Source: an uncultured Candidatus Peregrinibacteria bacterium
GTDB lineage: Bacteria; Patescibacteriota; JACMRA01
Assembly: GCA_937127165.1 (NCBI GenBank)
Contig: CAKZLR010000051.1
Coordinates: 1-53,473 of the forward strand
Direction: 5' to 3'
DNA length: 53,473 nt
Shown here: positions 35,284 through 44,593 of the stretch, one piece after another
Position numbering within the stretch: position 1 is the stretch's first letter
How the letters are laid out: every line of letters starts with the position of its first letter
Made by a program: the position numbers and the translations under genes
Notes under the pieces: generated by a model
The model's input: only the letters and a program-made list of their open reading frames with translations
The model's database searches: none
What the model was told of the DNA's origin: nothing

Positions 35284-36489
35284 TTAAAAATTAACTATTA
35301 GTCCATATCTATGAACAAAATTTACTGTTTCTAAATCAAAGTTATCTAAAATCAAATCACTTACTTCAATTCTGTTTACCTTTAAGCCTTTTGTAGTAAA
35401 AAAACTTTCCCAAAAAATAAAATCTGTAGTATAAAAAAAGTATTGAGCGTATTCTCTACCAAGGAATAAAGGTGGTATTTCTAGGCTTCCTTCGGGTAGT
35501 CTTCCTAGCTTTTTGATCAAAATATCATATAATTTTCGGGGATCAGCAAAACTGTTGGTTTCTTTTTGAAAGATCTGAACATCATAAAAAAACAAATCAA
35601 GCAATTCTCCTTGCATCACAAAATTTATTTGTTTAGACATTTCTTGAATAGCTTCTTGATACTTTTTGAATTTGGTGTGGATGTATATGTTGGTATACAA
35701 TTGTTTTGTCCAAAAACCTTTGAATAGATTATATTTTTTATATTTTTCTAGTAAGGCAAATAGATAAGCTTCCAAAAACAGTTTCTTTTCTTCATAGTGG
35801 TCTATTTGTGCTATCTTCAAGATTTTTATGTCATTTGCCGATACTTTTTGCCAACCCAAAAAACAATGGAATTTTGCTAGTTTACAAGTTTCTGTAAAAT
35901 CTTCCAACCCCAAGTCAATTTTATCTATTTCAACTTTCCAGATAAAATAATCAGCTACTTGAGCCAAAATTAAATTTTTTAACTCGTTGTTGATCTTAAA
36001 AATATCGGCAAAGACTAGTGTTTTAATGTTTGGTTTTATTTTTTTGATTTCATTTATGCCTTCCAGGATGTCTCGACACAATCCGTTTTGTACATAAAAA
36101 ACCACCAAATCTACTGTGACTTCTGATTGTAGAAAATTTTTAAGCAGAGTAGTGTTCCAGTGAAGAGTGCTTTTTTCAATGTCTAGACTCACCAATTCAG
36201 TTCTTGCAGACAACCAACTCACTAGTTCTTCTGGGCATAAAGGATGAATTAGTACTTGCTTAAAACTTAGTTGTTTATTCAAAAGGTGTTGCAGACAACT
36301 CGGTAAATCACAAAAAGCTTTTAGGGTAAAAAACTCTGAAGTATCCACTTCTTGTGAATCACTAGCAAGGATTTTTTCAACAAAACGTTTTAGAAAAACA
36401 CTATGTTCTACTAAGTCAAGCTTGAGAGTGTTGATAACAATTTCAATTTTCTGCCAAATTTGAGTTGAATTTAGTGTGCTACCTTTCAC
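35284..36489 (-). CDS. Unrecognised protein, possible degenerate DegT-like fold
   Basis: This 401-residue protein starts with GTG at 36489. I do not recognise it with confidence. A stretch at about 77-165 follows the order seen in the DegT aminotransferase at 6137-7450: QVLIHPLCPEELV, then ELVSLDIEKSTLHWNTTLLKN, then DLVVFYVQNGLCRDILEGINEI, then KTLVFADIF where the active family has IEDCAHS. The part that should carry the PLP lysine reads ADYFIWKVEIDKI, without the family motif. If related, it is probably catalytically inactive. The remainder is rich in Phe, Tyr and Lys. It has an intact frame, upstream of a decayed stretch, and precedes nothing obviously related. gltX lies 88 bases upstream on the same strand. 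Confidence 0.5.
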   Translation of the reverse strand: MKGSTLNSTQIWQKIEIVINTLKLDLVEHSVFLKRFVEKILASDSQEVDTSEFFTLKAFCDLPSCLQHLLNKQLSFKQVLIHPLCPEELVSWLSARTELVSLDIEKSTLHWNTTLLKNFLQSEVTVDLVVFYVQNGLCRDILEGINEIKKIKPNIKTLVFADIFKINNELKNLILAQVADYFIWKVEIDKIDLGLEDFTETCKLAKFHCFLGWQKVSANDIKILKIAQIDHYEEKKLFLEAYLFALLEKYKKYNLFKGFWTKQLYTNIYIHTKFKKYQEAIQEMSKQINFVMQGELLDLFFYDVQIFQKETNSFADPRKLYDILIKKLGRLPEGSLEIPPLFLGREYAQYFFYTTDFIFWESFFTTKGLKVNRIEVSDLILDNFDLETVNFVHRYGLIVNF

Positions 36490-36577
36490 GGTCTTTTAAG
36501 TTAAAAGTTCTGTCTAATAATTAACATTTTTTTTAAAGAAACTTAAGTCAACAAGCTAATACTTTAATTAAGCTTAG

Positions 36578-38719
36578 TCAACATTCATCAACTTTAATTC
36601 TTTTAATCGCCAAAAGTTCAAACGGGCTAGGAGATTTAGTTTTACCTGATAGATTGACTCGAAGTGGCCAGAGGTAGGATCCTGTATCCCTATTACCCTC
36701 TTTTAGCCAATTTTTAATTCTATTTTCCCACTCATTTATTAAGTTTGTTATCTGTTCTTTGATTTGTCTTTCTAGTTCAATAATTCTATTGATTTTAGGG
36801 TTAAAATTTGGAGTAAAAACCGGGGTCAGAGCAATGTATTCTTTAGTAGTTTGGTATAATCTGTCCTGTAAAATTTTTAGTTCTGGTTTTTGAGTTGTTA
36901 TAAATTTTAGAATCTCTTCAAGATTAGCTTGACTTTCCTCGATAGTTATTTTTTTCCATCTAAGATCTTCTAGATTTGGCGGTTTGTAATACAAAATACA
37001 ATCCGATTCACTACCAATTTCACTTAACACGGTAATTCGGTTTTTGTCTAAAATATAAGCTAAATAATGTTCGATAATCTTCTCAGTTGGTTCAAAACAG
37101 GGTAGATGGTTAGAAACACAAAAGTTTTGCCATAAAGAAAATTTAATAAATCTGTTTTGCTCTATAACAGAGGCTAAATCAACCCAGTCATAAAACCATT
37201 CATTCATACTATCTGGTAGTTTTTGGGGTTTTATGTCAGTAATCGCCAAAGGATATACATAAAAAAACATCTGTTTACCAGTCCAACTCTCGCCATCGTG
37301 ATACACAAAAGGTTTGTTTATGAAAATATTTTCTAAACTCATGATTTTGTCTTTTTCTAAAACTAATTGATCCAAAGACTCTTCTTTTACTTCTCTTATT
37401 AAAGAGTCTATGGGGTCACCTTCTCTACCTCCACCAAGTGGGTAATAAAGCCCGTCTCCAGGCATTCTTTCATCGTATGTCATATAGACCTTCTGCTCAT
37501 CGAAATCAACCAAATAAACATAATCACCAATTCTAGCTTTGTTGGTTTTATCTTGAATTAGACGGTTTTTATCAGATAAAAATACAAATTCCTTCAAAGT
37601 TAACATTTTGATATACTCACGATTAAACCAATTAAGTTTTTCTAAACTAAAGCGGGCAGGGGCTTTGGATAATTTAGAAACATCAAACTCTTTAGAGATA
37701 TTATGAAGCAATTTTTCAATTCTTCGCTCTTGGTTAAGTGTTTGAAAATCTTGTGGTTCTAGATATAATTCTTGTTCGGTTCCAGGATTCCACCCTAAAA
37801 AAGCTAGATAATTGAGAATAGCTTCGGGTAAATAACCTTTGTCTAAATAATCTTGCATGTTAACATTACCGTCTCTCTTGCTAAGTTTTTTGGTGCCGGT
37901 TTCTGCTAGTATAAAAGGAATATGCAGATATTTAGGCCCACATCCCCAATAATCCAAAAACATGGTTTGATGTTTGGCTATAGAAGGATACCATTCCTGA
38001 GCTCTAAAAACCAAAGTTGTTTCCATTAAATAATCATCTACAAGATGAGCTAAATGATAGGTTGGAAAACCGTCTGACTTGAGAATTATGAAGTCTTCTT
38101 CTAAGTTCAAATCAAATTCACTTTGCCCCATTAGCTCATCTAGACACCTAATTTTATCATCTCTTTGAATACGGTATCGTAAAACTGGTTTTAAAGGATC
38201 GTTTAGCCCGCTTTGTACAGATTGAAATAGCAAATCCTCACCACTTTTTTCTAGACTTATTTTGAAATAATTAATCGGTTTTTTGTTGATCTTTTTGATT
38301 TCTTGCAACTCGTTTTTTTCTTCTTCGGTTAAGTATGACCAATAAGCTAATCTTTTGTCTATCAGTCTTTGGCTGTGTTCGTGATATAAGGGTAACCTTT
38401 GAGATTGAATATAAGGACCATACTGACCAGTTTGATAAACTCCATAAAAATCATCTGGACCAGAAATTTCATCGTATTTTTTGTAAGAATTGACCAAAGT
38501 TATGCCTTCATCAGGCAAAAGATATAACTGGCTTAAACTTTCTAATAATTTTCTAGCCGAGTCTTTCTGAAGTCTAGTGCGGTCGGTATCCTCTAATCGG
38601 AGGTAGTAGGTTCCCTGTTCTTTAAGAGCAAAAAGTTTGGTGAACAAAATTTGTCTGGTCGTACCAAGATGTAGATAACCTGTGGGTGATGGAGCTTGTC
38701 GGATGCGAAAGTTGGCCAT
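36578..38719 (-). CDS. gltX: Glutamyl-tRNA synthetase with Nudix-like domain insertion
   Basis: GltX charges tRNA-Glu and, in organisms without GlnRS, often tRNA-Gln. The 713-residue protein (usual length about 480) has a class I core: RQAPSPTGYLHLGT near residue 7 (HIGH-type), and KKLSKRDG near 277 (KMSKS-type), then the NYLAFLGWNPG segment. After about residue 385 a foreign domain of about 140 residues is inserted. It resembles Nudix hydrolases: DGLYYPLGGGREGDP followed by SLIREVKEES (Nudix helix, Glu443, 446, 447), although the box is two residues shorter than canonical. The anticodon-binding domain resumes and ends normally with SYLWPLRVNLSGKTKSPSPFELLAI. I chose ATG 38719, where conservation begins. 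Confidence 0.9.
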   Translation of the reverse strand: MANFRIRQAPSPTGYLHLGTTRQILFTKLFALKEQGTYYLRLEDTDRTRLQKDSARKLLESLSQLYLLPDEGITLVNSYKKYDEISGPDDFYGVYQTGQYGPYIQSQRLPLYHEHSQRLIDKRLAYWSYLTEEEKNELQEIKKINKKPINYFKISLEKSGEDLLFQSVQSGLNDPLKPVLRYRIQRDDKIRCLDELMGQSEFDLNLEEDFIILKSDGFPTYHLAHLVDDYLMETTLVFRAQEWYPSIAKHQTMFLDYWGCGPKYLHIPFILAETGTKKLSKRDGNVNMQDYLDKGYLPEAILNYLAFLGWNPGTEQELYLEPQDFQTLNQERRIEKLLHNISKEFDVSKLSKAPARFSLEKLNWFNREYIKMLTLKEFVFLSDKNRLIQDKTNKARIGDYVYLVDFDEQKVYMTYDERMPGDGLYYPLGGGREGDPIDSLIREVKEESLDQLVLEKDKIMSLENIFINKPFVYHDGESWTGKQMFFYVYPLAITDIKPQKLPDSMNEWFYDWVDLASVIEQNRFIKFSLWQNFCVSNHLPCFEPTEKIIEHYLAYILDKNRITVLSEIGSESDCILYYKPPNLEDLRWKKITIEESQANLEEILKFITTQKPELKILQDRLYQTTKEYIALTPVFTPNFNPKINRIIELERQIKEQITNLINEWENRIKNWLKEGNRDTGSYLWPLRVNLSGKTKSPSPFELLAIKRIKVDEC

Positions 38720-38826
38720 AAATCGACTATGAAAAAGCTTTGAAAAAACTGTTGTCAAGATTAATCATAATTACTTGTTTTATAAGTTATAAACTTAATT
38801 TTTGCAAAAGGTAGAATTACACCGAA

Positions 38827-38866
38827 TTGACATTAGTTATATTTTATGATATATCGGACCGATATA
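38827..38866 (+). promoter_or_regulatory. Promoter with overlapping palindromic operator
   Basis: A -35 TTGACA (38827-38832) and a -10 TATATC (38850-38855) are 17 bases apart. A 17-base palindrome (TATATCGG, A, CCGATATA) at 38850-38866 covers the -10 and the start site. A repressor bound there would block RNA polymerase. The ATG of the next gene is at 38880, leaving an 18-base leader. Confidence 0.65.
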
Positions 38867-38879
38867 GTCTTTCATTTCT

Positions 38880-39413
38880 ATGAAATATGTAGATAGTTTA
38901 GTATCATCCGGTTTTACATATAATAAAAATAGTAAAAGTTTTATCGAGGCTAGGGTTGCAGTCTCCGATTCAGAGTATGATCTGATTCATAAAGTGTTTT
39001 ATCAAATAATTAAAAATTATGGGTTTTTAAATATTGAACAACAACAGGATCTTAAAAGAGTAAAAAAACTGATGCCAAGATTTTTTAAAGATTGGAGACA
39101 CAAAGAAATAGAAAAAGAAGCCAAGAACTTGCTATTAAAAGAAGCCTTTAGATTAAATGCTACAGGTTTTGAGGACTTTTTCCCTAATTTAAAAATATTC
39201 CTGAAAAAATTAACTATTCAATCTATTTTTGAACAATTATATATTGCTCTCACATATAGTAAGATAATATATAATATCTATAAACTCGATTTCGTGACTA
39301 GAATTTATTTAGAAAAAATGTCCATCGTTTTTGATTTACTGTCTCCTTTTTTAACTCAAGAACAGATAACCAAGTGGCAACAAAACATCGCTCCCAAACT
39401 AAAAAGGTTTTAG
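38880..39413 (+). CDS. Hypothetical helical protein, possibly self-regulated
   Basis: This 177-residue protein is not recognised. It appears all-helical and charged in the first half (LIHKVFYQIIKNYGF, then QQQDLKRVKKLMPRFFKDWRHKEIEKEAKNLLLKEAF) and more hydrophobic in the second. No signal peptide, membrane helix or cysteine motif is evident. The gene has a strong promoter overlapped by a palindromic operator, so it is tightly regulated and might encode its own regulator, but I see no clear helix-turn-helix. It is divergent from gltX and convergent with rpsO. Confidence 0.7.
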   Translation: MKYVDSLVSSGFTYNKNSKSFIEARVAVSDSEYDLIHKVFYQIIKNYGFLNIEQQQDLKRVKKLMPRFFKDWRHKEIEKEAKNLLLKEAFRLNATGFEDFFPNLKIFLKKLTIQSIFEQLYIALTYSKIIYNIYKLDFVTRIYLEKMSIVFDLLSPFLTQEQITKWQQNIAPKLKRF

Positions 39414-39537
39414 AAATGCGAAGATAAGTAAATATTGAACCACAAAAAAATACCAAATTTCTCGTCTAGCTCTACTAATACTTGCTTTTGTTTTATATCA
39501 ATGTTTCTAGCAACAAGCCCTAATATCTACAAAAATT

Positions 39538-39840
39538 CTAGTTTTGATTTGAACCGGAAAGTCTGTTTCGAATATTATTAACAGCTATAGTTTTTTTGTA
39601 TCTGGAGAGACTGATAGAAGACAGATATCTGAGCAATTTTGCTCTTTTTCCAACTTTTTTCAGCAAACCAACCCTAGAAGAATAGTCTTTTGGATTTTTT
39701 TTGAGGTGATCTGTAAGGTTGTTAATTTCTGCGGTAAGAATAGCAATTTGTACTTCAGGAGAACCTGTATCATCGTCATGAATTTGATTTTTTTGAATTA
39801 TATTGCTTTTGTCGGCTAGAATTTTTTTACTGCTTGACAT
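39538..39840 (-). CDS. rpsO: Small-subunit ribosomal protein bS15 (uS15)
   Basis: S15 binds the central domain of 16S rRNA early in 30S assembly. The 100-residue protein has the family core: DDTGSPEVQIAILTAEINNLTDHLKKNPKDYSSRVGLLKKVGKRAKLLRYLSSISLSRY. The first about 22 residues form a lysine- and serine-rich extension compared with the usual 89-residue protein. pnp, its common neighbour, is absent; metG is divergent on the other side. No Shine-Dalgarno precedes the ATG. Confidence 0.95.
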   Translation of the reverse strand: MSSSKKILADKSNIIQKNQIHDDDTGSPEVQIAILTAEINNLTDHLKKNPKDYSSRVGLLKKVGKRAKLLRYLSSISLSRYKKTIAVNNIRNRLSGSNQN

Positions 39841-39927
39841 ACTAAAATATTTTAAACGTTTGATGGTTATTATGGGTTATTAGGCAATTTGCTTTAGCAA
39901 AAGCTAAAGCTTGACGAGCTCGTTTGT

Positions 39928-39956
39928 TGACAAACAAACCAAACTTGTGTTATTTT
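39928..39956 (+). promoter_or_regulatory. Weak promoter candidate for metG
   Basis: TTGACA (39928-39933) is followed after 17 bases by TTATTT (39951-39956), a poor -10. The spacing and the position 56 bases before the ATG make it plausible. Confidence 0.4.
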
Positions 39957-40012
39957 GTCAATAACAATATTAGCTTGGTTAGGATTGAGTCAATCTTTTT
40001 TATTTTATATCT

Positions 40013-41500
40013 ATGTTTTACATCACAACTCCCATTCCTTATACTAATGCAAAACCTCACCTAGGACATCTTTTGGAAGCGGTTTTTAACGATACAATCG
40101 CTCGTTTTTACCGTAGACTTTATCCTCAAACTATTTTATCAATGGGGCTTGATCAACACGGAATCAAAATTTATCAAAAGGCTTTAGAACAAAATCAAGA
40201 TCCAGTAGATTATGCAGTTGAACAAGGTAAAACTTTTAAAAATCTTTGGAGTCAATTTAACATATCATATGACAGATTTGTTGAGACTACTTCAATTCAC
40301 CATAAGTTAGTTGCCAAAATAGCCTGGTCAAAGCTAGCTCAGAAAGGTTTTATTTATAAAAAAAGTTACGAAGGTTTGTATTGCATTGGGGATGAGTCTT
40401 TTGTAACCGAAAAGGATTTAATTGATGGCTGTTGTCCGAACCATCCAGGACAAAAGCCGATTTTAATGAAGGAAGAAAACTACTTTTTTACTTTATCTAA
40501 ATTTAGTAATCAAATCCGAGATTTTTTAAAAAAAGCTGATATTCAACCTGTATATGTGTCTAAAGAATTTCTTAATTTTGTTGACGAAGGCTTGCAAGAT
40601 ATTTCTATTTCTAGAGACAAAACGAAAATGCCTCACGGAATAGATATTCCCGGTGATGATTCTCAAGTGATGTATGTGTGGTTTGACGCTTTACTAAATT
40701 ATTTAACTGCTGTTGCAGAACCTTCGACTTTGGATAGTTTATCATTAAACCCAGACAACCAATCACTTCAAGAAGCTGTGTGGACTCAAATATCTGAGTC
40801 TTTACCAATCGATTTAATGTATTTAGGTAAAGATATTGCTAAGTTCCATTTAGTTGTTTGGATAGGGATGTTGGTTGGTTTAGAGTTAGAACTGCCGAAG
40901 CGGGCTTTGGTACACGGATTTATTAACGATTCTCAAGGTCGTAAGTTTAGTAAATCCTTGGGTAATGGGGTAATGCCAGAAGAATTAGTAGAAAAATTTG
41001 GAGTTGATGGTACTCGGTTTATTTTATTGTTTGAGGTAAATGTGGATGGTGACACTAATTTTGATTGGTATAAAGTCACAAGTTCTTACAATGCTCATCT
41101 AGCCGACAATTTAGGAAATTTGGTTATGAGAGTGACAACTTTAGTAGAAAAGCTATTTAAAGGATATGTTGATTTTGACGAATTAGACAGTCCTTTTGAT
41201 TTTTCAGAAGTTTATAAAAAATTAGACAAACTCAATACTCGAGAGGCTTTAGAGATTATCTTAAAAGGTTGCAGTTGGGGTAATGAGCTATTAGAAAAGG
41301 AAAAACCTTGGCAGTTGGCTAAAGCAGGAAAAATAGAGGAAGCTAAAGAAATTTTAACCAAATTATGCAAGCTCTTGTGCGATATAAGCGAAATTTTAAG
41401 CATCTTTATGCCAGAAACAGGGGATAAAATTCGTACAATTATTACCAATACTCCCATCACTAAAGCTACTCCTTTATTTCCTAAAGTAGATGTGGTTTAA
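40013..41500 (+). CDS. metG: Methionyl-tRNA synthetase
   Basis: MetG charges initiator and elongator tRNA-Met. The 495-residue protein is a short, single-domain-set type without the C-terminal dimerisation domain. It begins ITTPIPYTNAKPHLGHLLEAV (HIGH-type), carries MGLDQHGIKI in place of the more common GTDEHG, has a zinc-knuckle region EGLYCIGDESFVTEKDLIDGCCPNHPG in which one usual Cys is Asp, and the KMSKS-type RKFSKSLGNGVMPEELV near 310. The helical anticodon domain ends with ETGDKIRTII. No Shine-Dalgarno precedes the ATG at 40013. No methionyl-tRNA formyltransferase gene is nearby. Confidence 0.95.
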   Translation: MFYITTPIPYTNAKPHLGHLLEAVFNDTIARFYRRLYPQTILSMGLDQHGIKIYQKALEQNQDPVDYAVEQGKTFKNLWSQFNISYDRFVETTSIHHKLVAKIAWSKLAQKGFIYKKSYEGLYCIGDESFVTEKDLIDGCCPNHPGQKPILMKEENYFFTLSKFSNQIRDFLKKADIQPVYVSKEFLNFVDEGLQDISISRDKTKMPHGIDIPGDDSQVMYVWFDALLNYLTAVAEPSTLDSLSLNPDNQSLQEAVWTQISESLPIDLMYLGKDIAKFHLVVWIGMLVGLELELPKRALVHGFINDSQGRKFSKSLGNGVMPEELVEKFGVDGTRFILLFEVNVDGDTNFDWYKVTSSYNAHLADNLGNLVMRVTTLVEKLFKGYVDFDELDSPFDFSEVYKKLDKLNTREALEIILKGCSWGNELLEKEKPWQLAKAGKIEEAKEILTKLCKLLCDISEILSIFMPETGDKIRTIITNTPITKATPLFPKVDVV

Positions 41501-41570
41501 GTAAAAAGAATAAGCAAACTGTTCACAGAACTACAAGTCTTTTTGGGAAAATCAGACGTTCTTCTACTGT

Positions 41571-41735
41571 ATGAACCTAAATGGGATATTCAGGTATTTG
41601 AAATTGATTTTATTAACAGTGATTTCGGTAATTGTGATTTTTATAAAAGAACTCTGGTTGATGTTTGTGGTTTTTACCACATCTTATTTTATAGTTTTGC
41701 TACGTAAAAAGATCAACAATTCTGGCTTAGATTGA
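41571..41735 (+). CDS. Small hydrophobic protein, 54 residues
   Basis: A short complete frame begins with ATG at 41571 and ends with TGA at 41735. It has two hydrophobic segments (about 9-25 and 27-45) and a basic end (LLRKKINNSG), a sensible small membrane protein topology. It lies 70 bases after metG on the same strand. I recognise no family; chance or a remnant of the decayed DNA that follows is possible. Confidence 0.35.
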   Translation: MNLNGIFRYLKLILLTVISVIVIFIKELWLMFVVFTTSYFIVLLRKKINNSGLD

Positions 41736-42518
41736 AAATAATAGTATTCATTTTTAGATTAGTTTTTAGTTTTAACTTGCTTTTTTGTATTGTTTGGAAT
41801 TTTGAGATAGGTGTGGAGTATGCCAACATTGTCTGCTTTTAAAATAGCTACTCTAAGCTCGTTGTTGTTCTTATTTAATATCTTTATCTTAATTTCGGAA
41901 TTAAAAAATTTTTAGTTTTTTATCTAATTCATTAAAGATTAATTGTAATCCTAGCCCTAGGCTTGCTTCCAACTATAGTGAGTTAATTTAATAAAATCCA
42001 AATTATCCAAAATCCAGAGGATACAAACCCTTTAAGATTAAATTTATTAGAACTTTTATTCCCCGTTGTAATAGCTTTAATTGACAGATCTTTCGCTAGA
42101 GTAGAACAAATAACCATTATAATCCAACAAAGAAAAGGTATCTATAAAAATTTGGGCACTTACTGAAGAACCGTTAGTCTTAGATTAAACAGAAAACCAA
42201 GCAAATAATCCTTTTATTTCTGCTTTACTTGGATTAGGTAGATAACTGAGCAATTTGATTGGATATTGTTTTTGTATAAATTCACTGTTTGTAGTGTTAT
42301 TGATTCTCGTTTAGATGCCGTTAGTTAAGCATTAAACACTGATAGGTTTAGAAAAAACATCTGGGTCATTTTTTCACTCGCAACTCCAGAACTTTTTAAA
42401 TACACAAAAAGCCTACTAAAAAAAATCACTGTCTTTAGTCGATTTTTACATTTTTACTTTCCCATAATACTAACAACGAACTAGAAATAAATTCTAAAAT
42501 TTTTGTGATTTAGTAGTT
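41736..42518. other. Gap of 783 bases with a decayed plus-strand gene
   Basis: No intact gene. Two consecutive pieces in different frames look like one former protein: about 41985-42165 (NPEDTNPLRLNLLELLFP, then ALIDRSFARVEQITIII) and, after a frameshift, about 42140-42250 (IKIWALTEEPLVLD, a stop, then ENQANNPFISALLGLGR). The family is not recognised. The rest shows no coding signal. Confidence 0.4.
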
Positions 42519-43814
42519 TTATTTAGTCCAGTCTTGAAATTGCATCTGTACTTGATAGGCATATAAACCTCCAATTTTATCGTTAGAGTCTTTTGGTTTT
42601 GCCATAAAATTCATGGAATACAAGATTCCATTTCTAGTGAAAACTACAGAGTAGGCATGCTCCAAATTTTTATTTCTAGACATCTGTAAGTCTCGAATAG
42701 AATTATCGGCTATAAACCATCCAGTTTTTTCAAACAATTCTTCAGGACTGACCATGTTTTTACCTGTTAGGCTGGCTCTGAACGATTCGCTCATCTGGGA
42801 AATATTAAAACATTGTACAAAAACCGTATAACCTTCACCAAACTTTTCGGTTGGGGTTTTGTAACCAGTGAAAGCATAAAAATTCCAAAATGGTCTAGCG
42901 GATTTAGCTGGTTGTATTCTGTCAAAATCTACCATCGCATTATTAGCAGTTCTAAGTGGATATTTTACATTCAAGTTACATTCGTTGATCTCTAAAACTC
43001 TACTATTATCATCACCAACAAATTTAATTTTTGGGTTTAAGTTAGAGAAAATATTCTTTGGATAAACTGAGGAAGAGGTTGAATTGTTTGCTTCATCCGA
43101 CTGCAAATTGGTCGTATACAGCTGACCATTCCACTCAAACACAGCATTCGGACCTAATTGACTGCGAGCTATAGCGAAAGCCTCAGCAAAACTTACCCCG
43201 TTTATGGGGTTATTTGGATTAAGATTGATTGCTCCACTGTTTTGAGTATCATTGTTTCGGTTTGACAAAGTATTTTCTTGGTTATTCTCTTTTTTAAAGA
43301 AATTTCCGCTTTCAGGTTCGTATACAAAAATTTCGTTTGACCGATTTTGTGAATTTCCTAACTTATCCTGATTATTGTTATTAGAATTTTCCCATGATTG
43401 ACCCTCTCCTATACCGGCAACTTGCCGTTTATCCGTTTCGTTGGATTGATTTAGTAAATATATTATAGGAAGGCCAATTAAGCCTACAATTATAGTACCC
43501 AAAATGACAGCATAGACTAACCTACCAACCAGAGAAGCAGATTCTTCTGCAGTATCATATCCTTCAATTTTGTTTGTTTGATTAGCCACAGATTTTTGGT
43601 TTGGTTCGTATTCAGTTTTATAAAAAAACTTTTTATCATCTAAACATTGAGATAAATTTGAACCAAAATTTTGGTCATTGTTATGTACTTGGGGATTATA
43701 AAACTGGGTTTGAGTGTTTTGAGAGTCGTGAGATTCTGGTTGAAAGTCAAAATCATATGGGTTCTTTTTTAAATTTGTATTGTTGTTTTGGTGTAGTTGG
43801 TCATTTTGTGTCAT
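42519..43814 (-). CDS. Membrane-anchored protein with Asn/Gln-rich regions, unknown function
   Basis: This 431-residue protein has an Asn/Gln/Asp-rich cytoplasmic N terminus (1-90), one membrane helix near 95-118 (LVGRLVYAVILGTIIVGLIGLPIIYLL), a long low-complexity Asn/Ser/Gln linker (about 125-215) and a globular outer domain from about 220 to the end. That domain contains a CNLNVKYPL and a later VFVQCFNIS cysteine, which could pair. The last part (YSVVFTRNGILYSMNFMAKP, then YQVQMQFQDW) looks like beta structure. I recognise no family. The layout is common among Patescibacteria surface proteins. Confidence 0.75.
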   Translation of the reverse strand: MTQNDQLHQNNNTNLKKNPYDFDFQPESHDSQNTQTQFYNPQVHNNDQNFGSNLSQCLDDKKFFYKTEYEPNQKSVANQTNKIEGYDTAEESASLVGRLVYAVILGTIIVGLIGLPIIYLLNQSNETDKRQVAGIGEGQSWENSNNNNQDKLGNSQNRSNEIFVYEPESGNFFKKENNQENTLSNRNNDTQNSGAINLNPNNPINGVSFAEAFAIARSQLGPNAVFEWNGQLYTTNLQSDEANNSTSSSVYPKNIFSNLNPKIKFVGDDNSRVLEINECNLNVKYPLRTANNAMVDFDRIQPAKSARPFWNFYAFTGYKTPTEKFGEGYTVFVQCFNISQMSESFRASLTGKNMVSPEELFEKTGWFIADNSIRDLQMSRNKNLEHAYSVVFTRNGILYSMNFMAKPKDSNDKIGGLYAYQVQMQFQDWTK

Positions 43815-44593
43815 AGACGATTTATGAAAAAAAATACAGTTTAGTGCTTATACTTTACTTATACTTTATTATTTAAGATAGTCAAGTAAGGAATTCTATT
43901 TGTTTGGGAGTCTGTATAGGGTAGTTATACAAGACACTATCACTTTCAAATATATTTTAAAACACAGTGATATTAGTATTATAAATTTTTATCTTAAACT
44001 AAAATTAACTGGATGTTTGATATGTTGATATGTATTTATCAGTGTTATTTATCAGAGTAAAATAGTAATTACGTAAAAAGTTTGTGCATCAAATAGCTAC
44101 GGGTATCTTGAAGTAAGTAAAAATCGTGTTTACTTTTTAAAAAGGAGTTAAAACAAAGTTACTATTCATACTCTCTAAATATTTTACGTTTGTAGTACGT
44201 TTGTGGTGCTGAGAATTCTTCCGAAGTCTTTCAAGCAACATTCTTTTGGTAAGAGGGAATTCACACTCCGTCAGTTTTTGGTTAATATCTTTTTAGTAAG
44301 TAAATGAGTTTTTCTGATCGGTAAACCTACTAAAAATATTGGCATTTTGGTTCAAAATTTCATTTTTACTTTTTTTAAAAAAAATACTTTGGAAAGACTA
44401 ATCATAAGTCTAATAAAAACTAATGTTGTTTGGTTCTGCATAATACAAAAACTTTCTTGAATAGAACCACCAATTAAGTGTATTTTTACACTCAATTTTC
44501 TAAAATTTAGGTAGAGGATTATAGCAACTTGACAAAAGTAAAAATGTAATTCTTCAACTCGGAAGAATTAATATTTAATTTTTTTTAAAAACT
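43815..44593. other. Gap of 779 bases between two divergent genes
   Basis: No gene, tRNA or clear remnant found. TTGACA at 44529-44534 lies 60 bases before the DUF4870 gene, without a good -10. A GGTTCAAAATTT near 44349 resembles a tRNA T-loop but no cloverleaf can be drawn around it. Confidence 0.4.

Noticed and set aside
44340..44420. Possible tRNA around GGTTCAAAATTT
   Set aside because: No acceptor stem or anticodon arm can be formed around it. No tRNA was found anywhere in the window.
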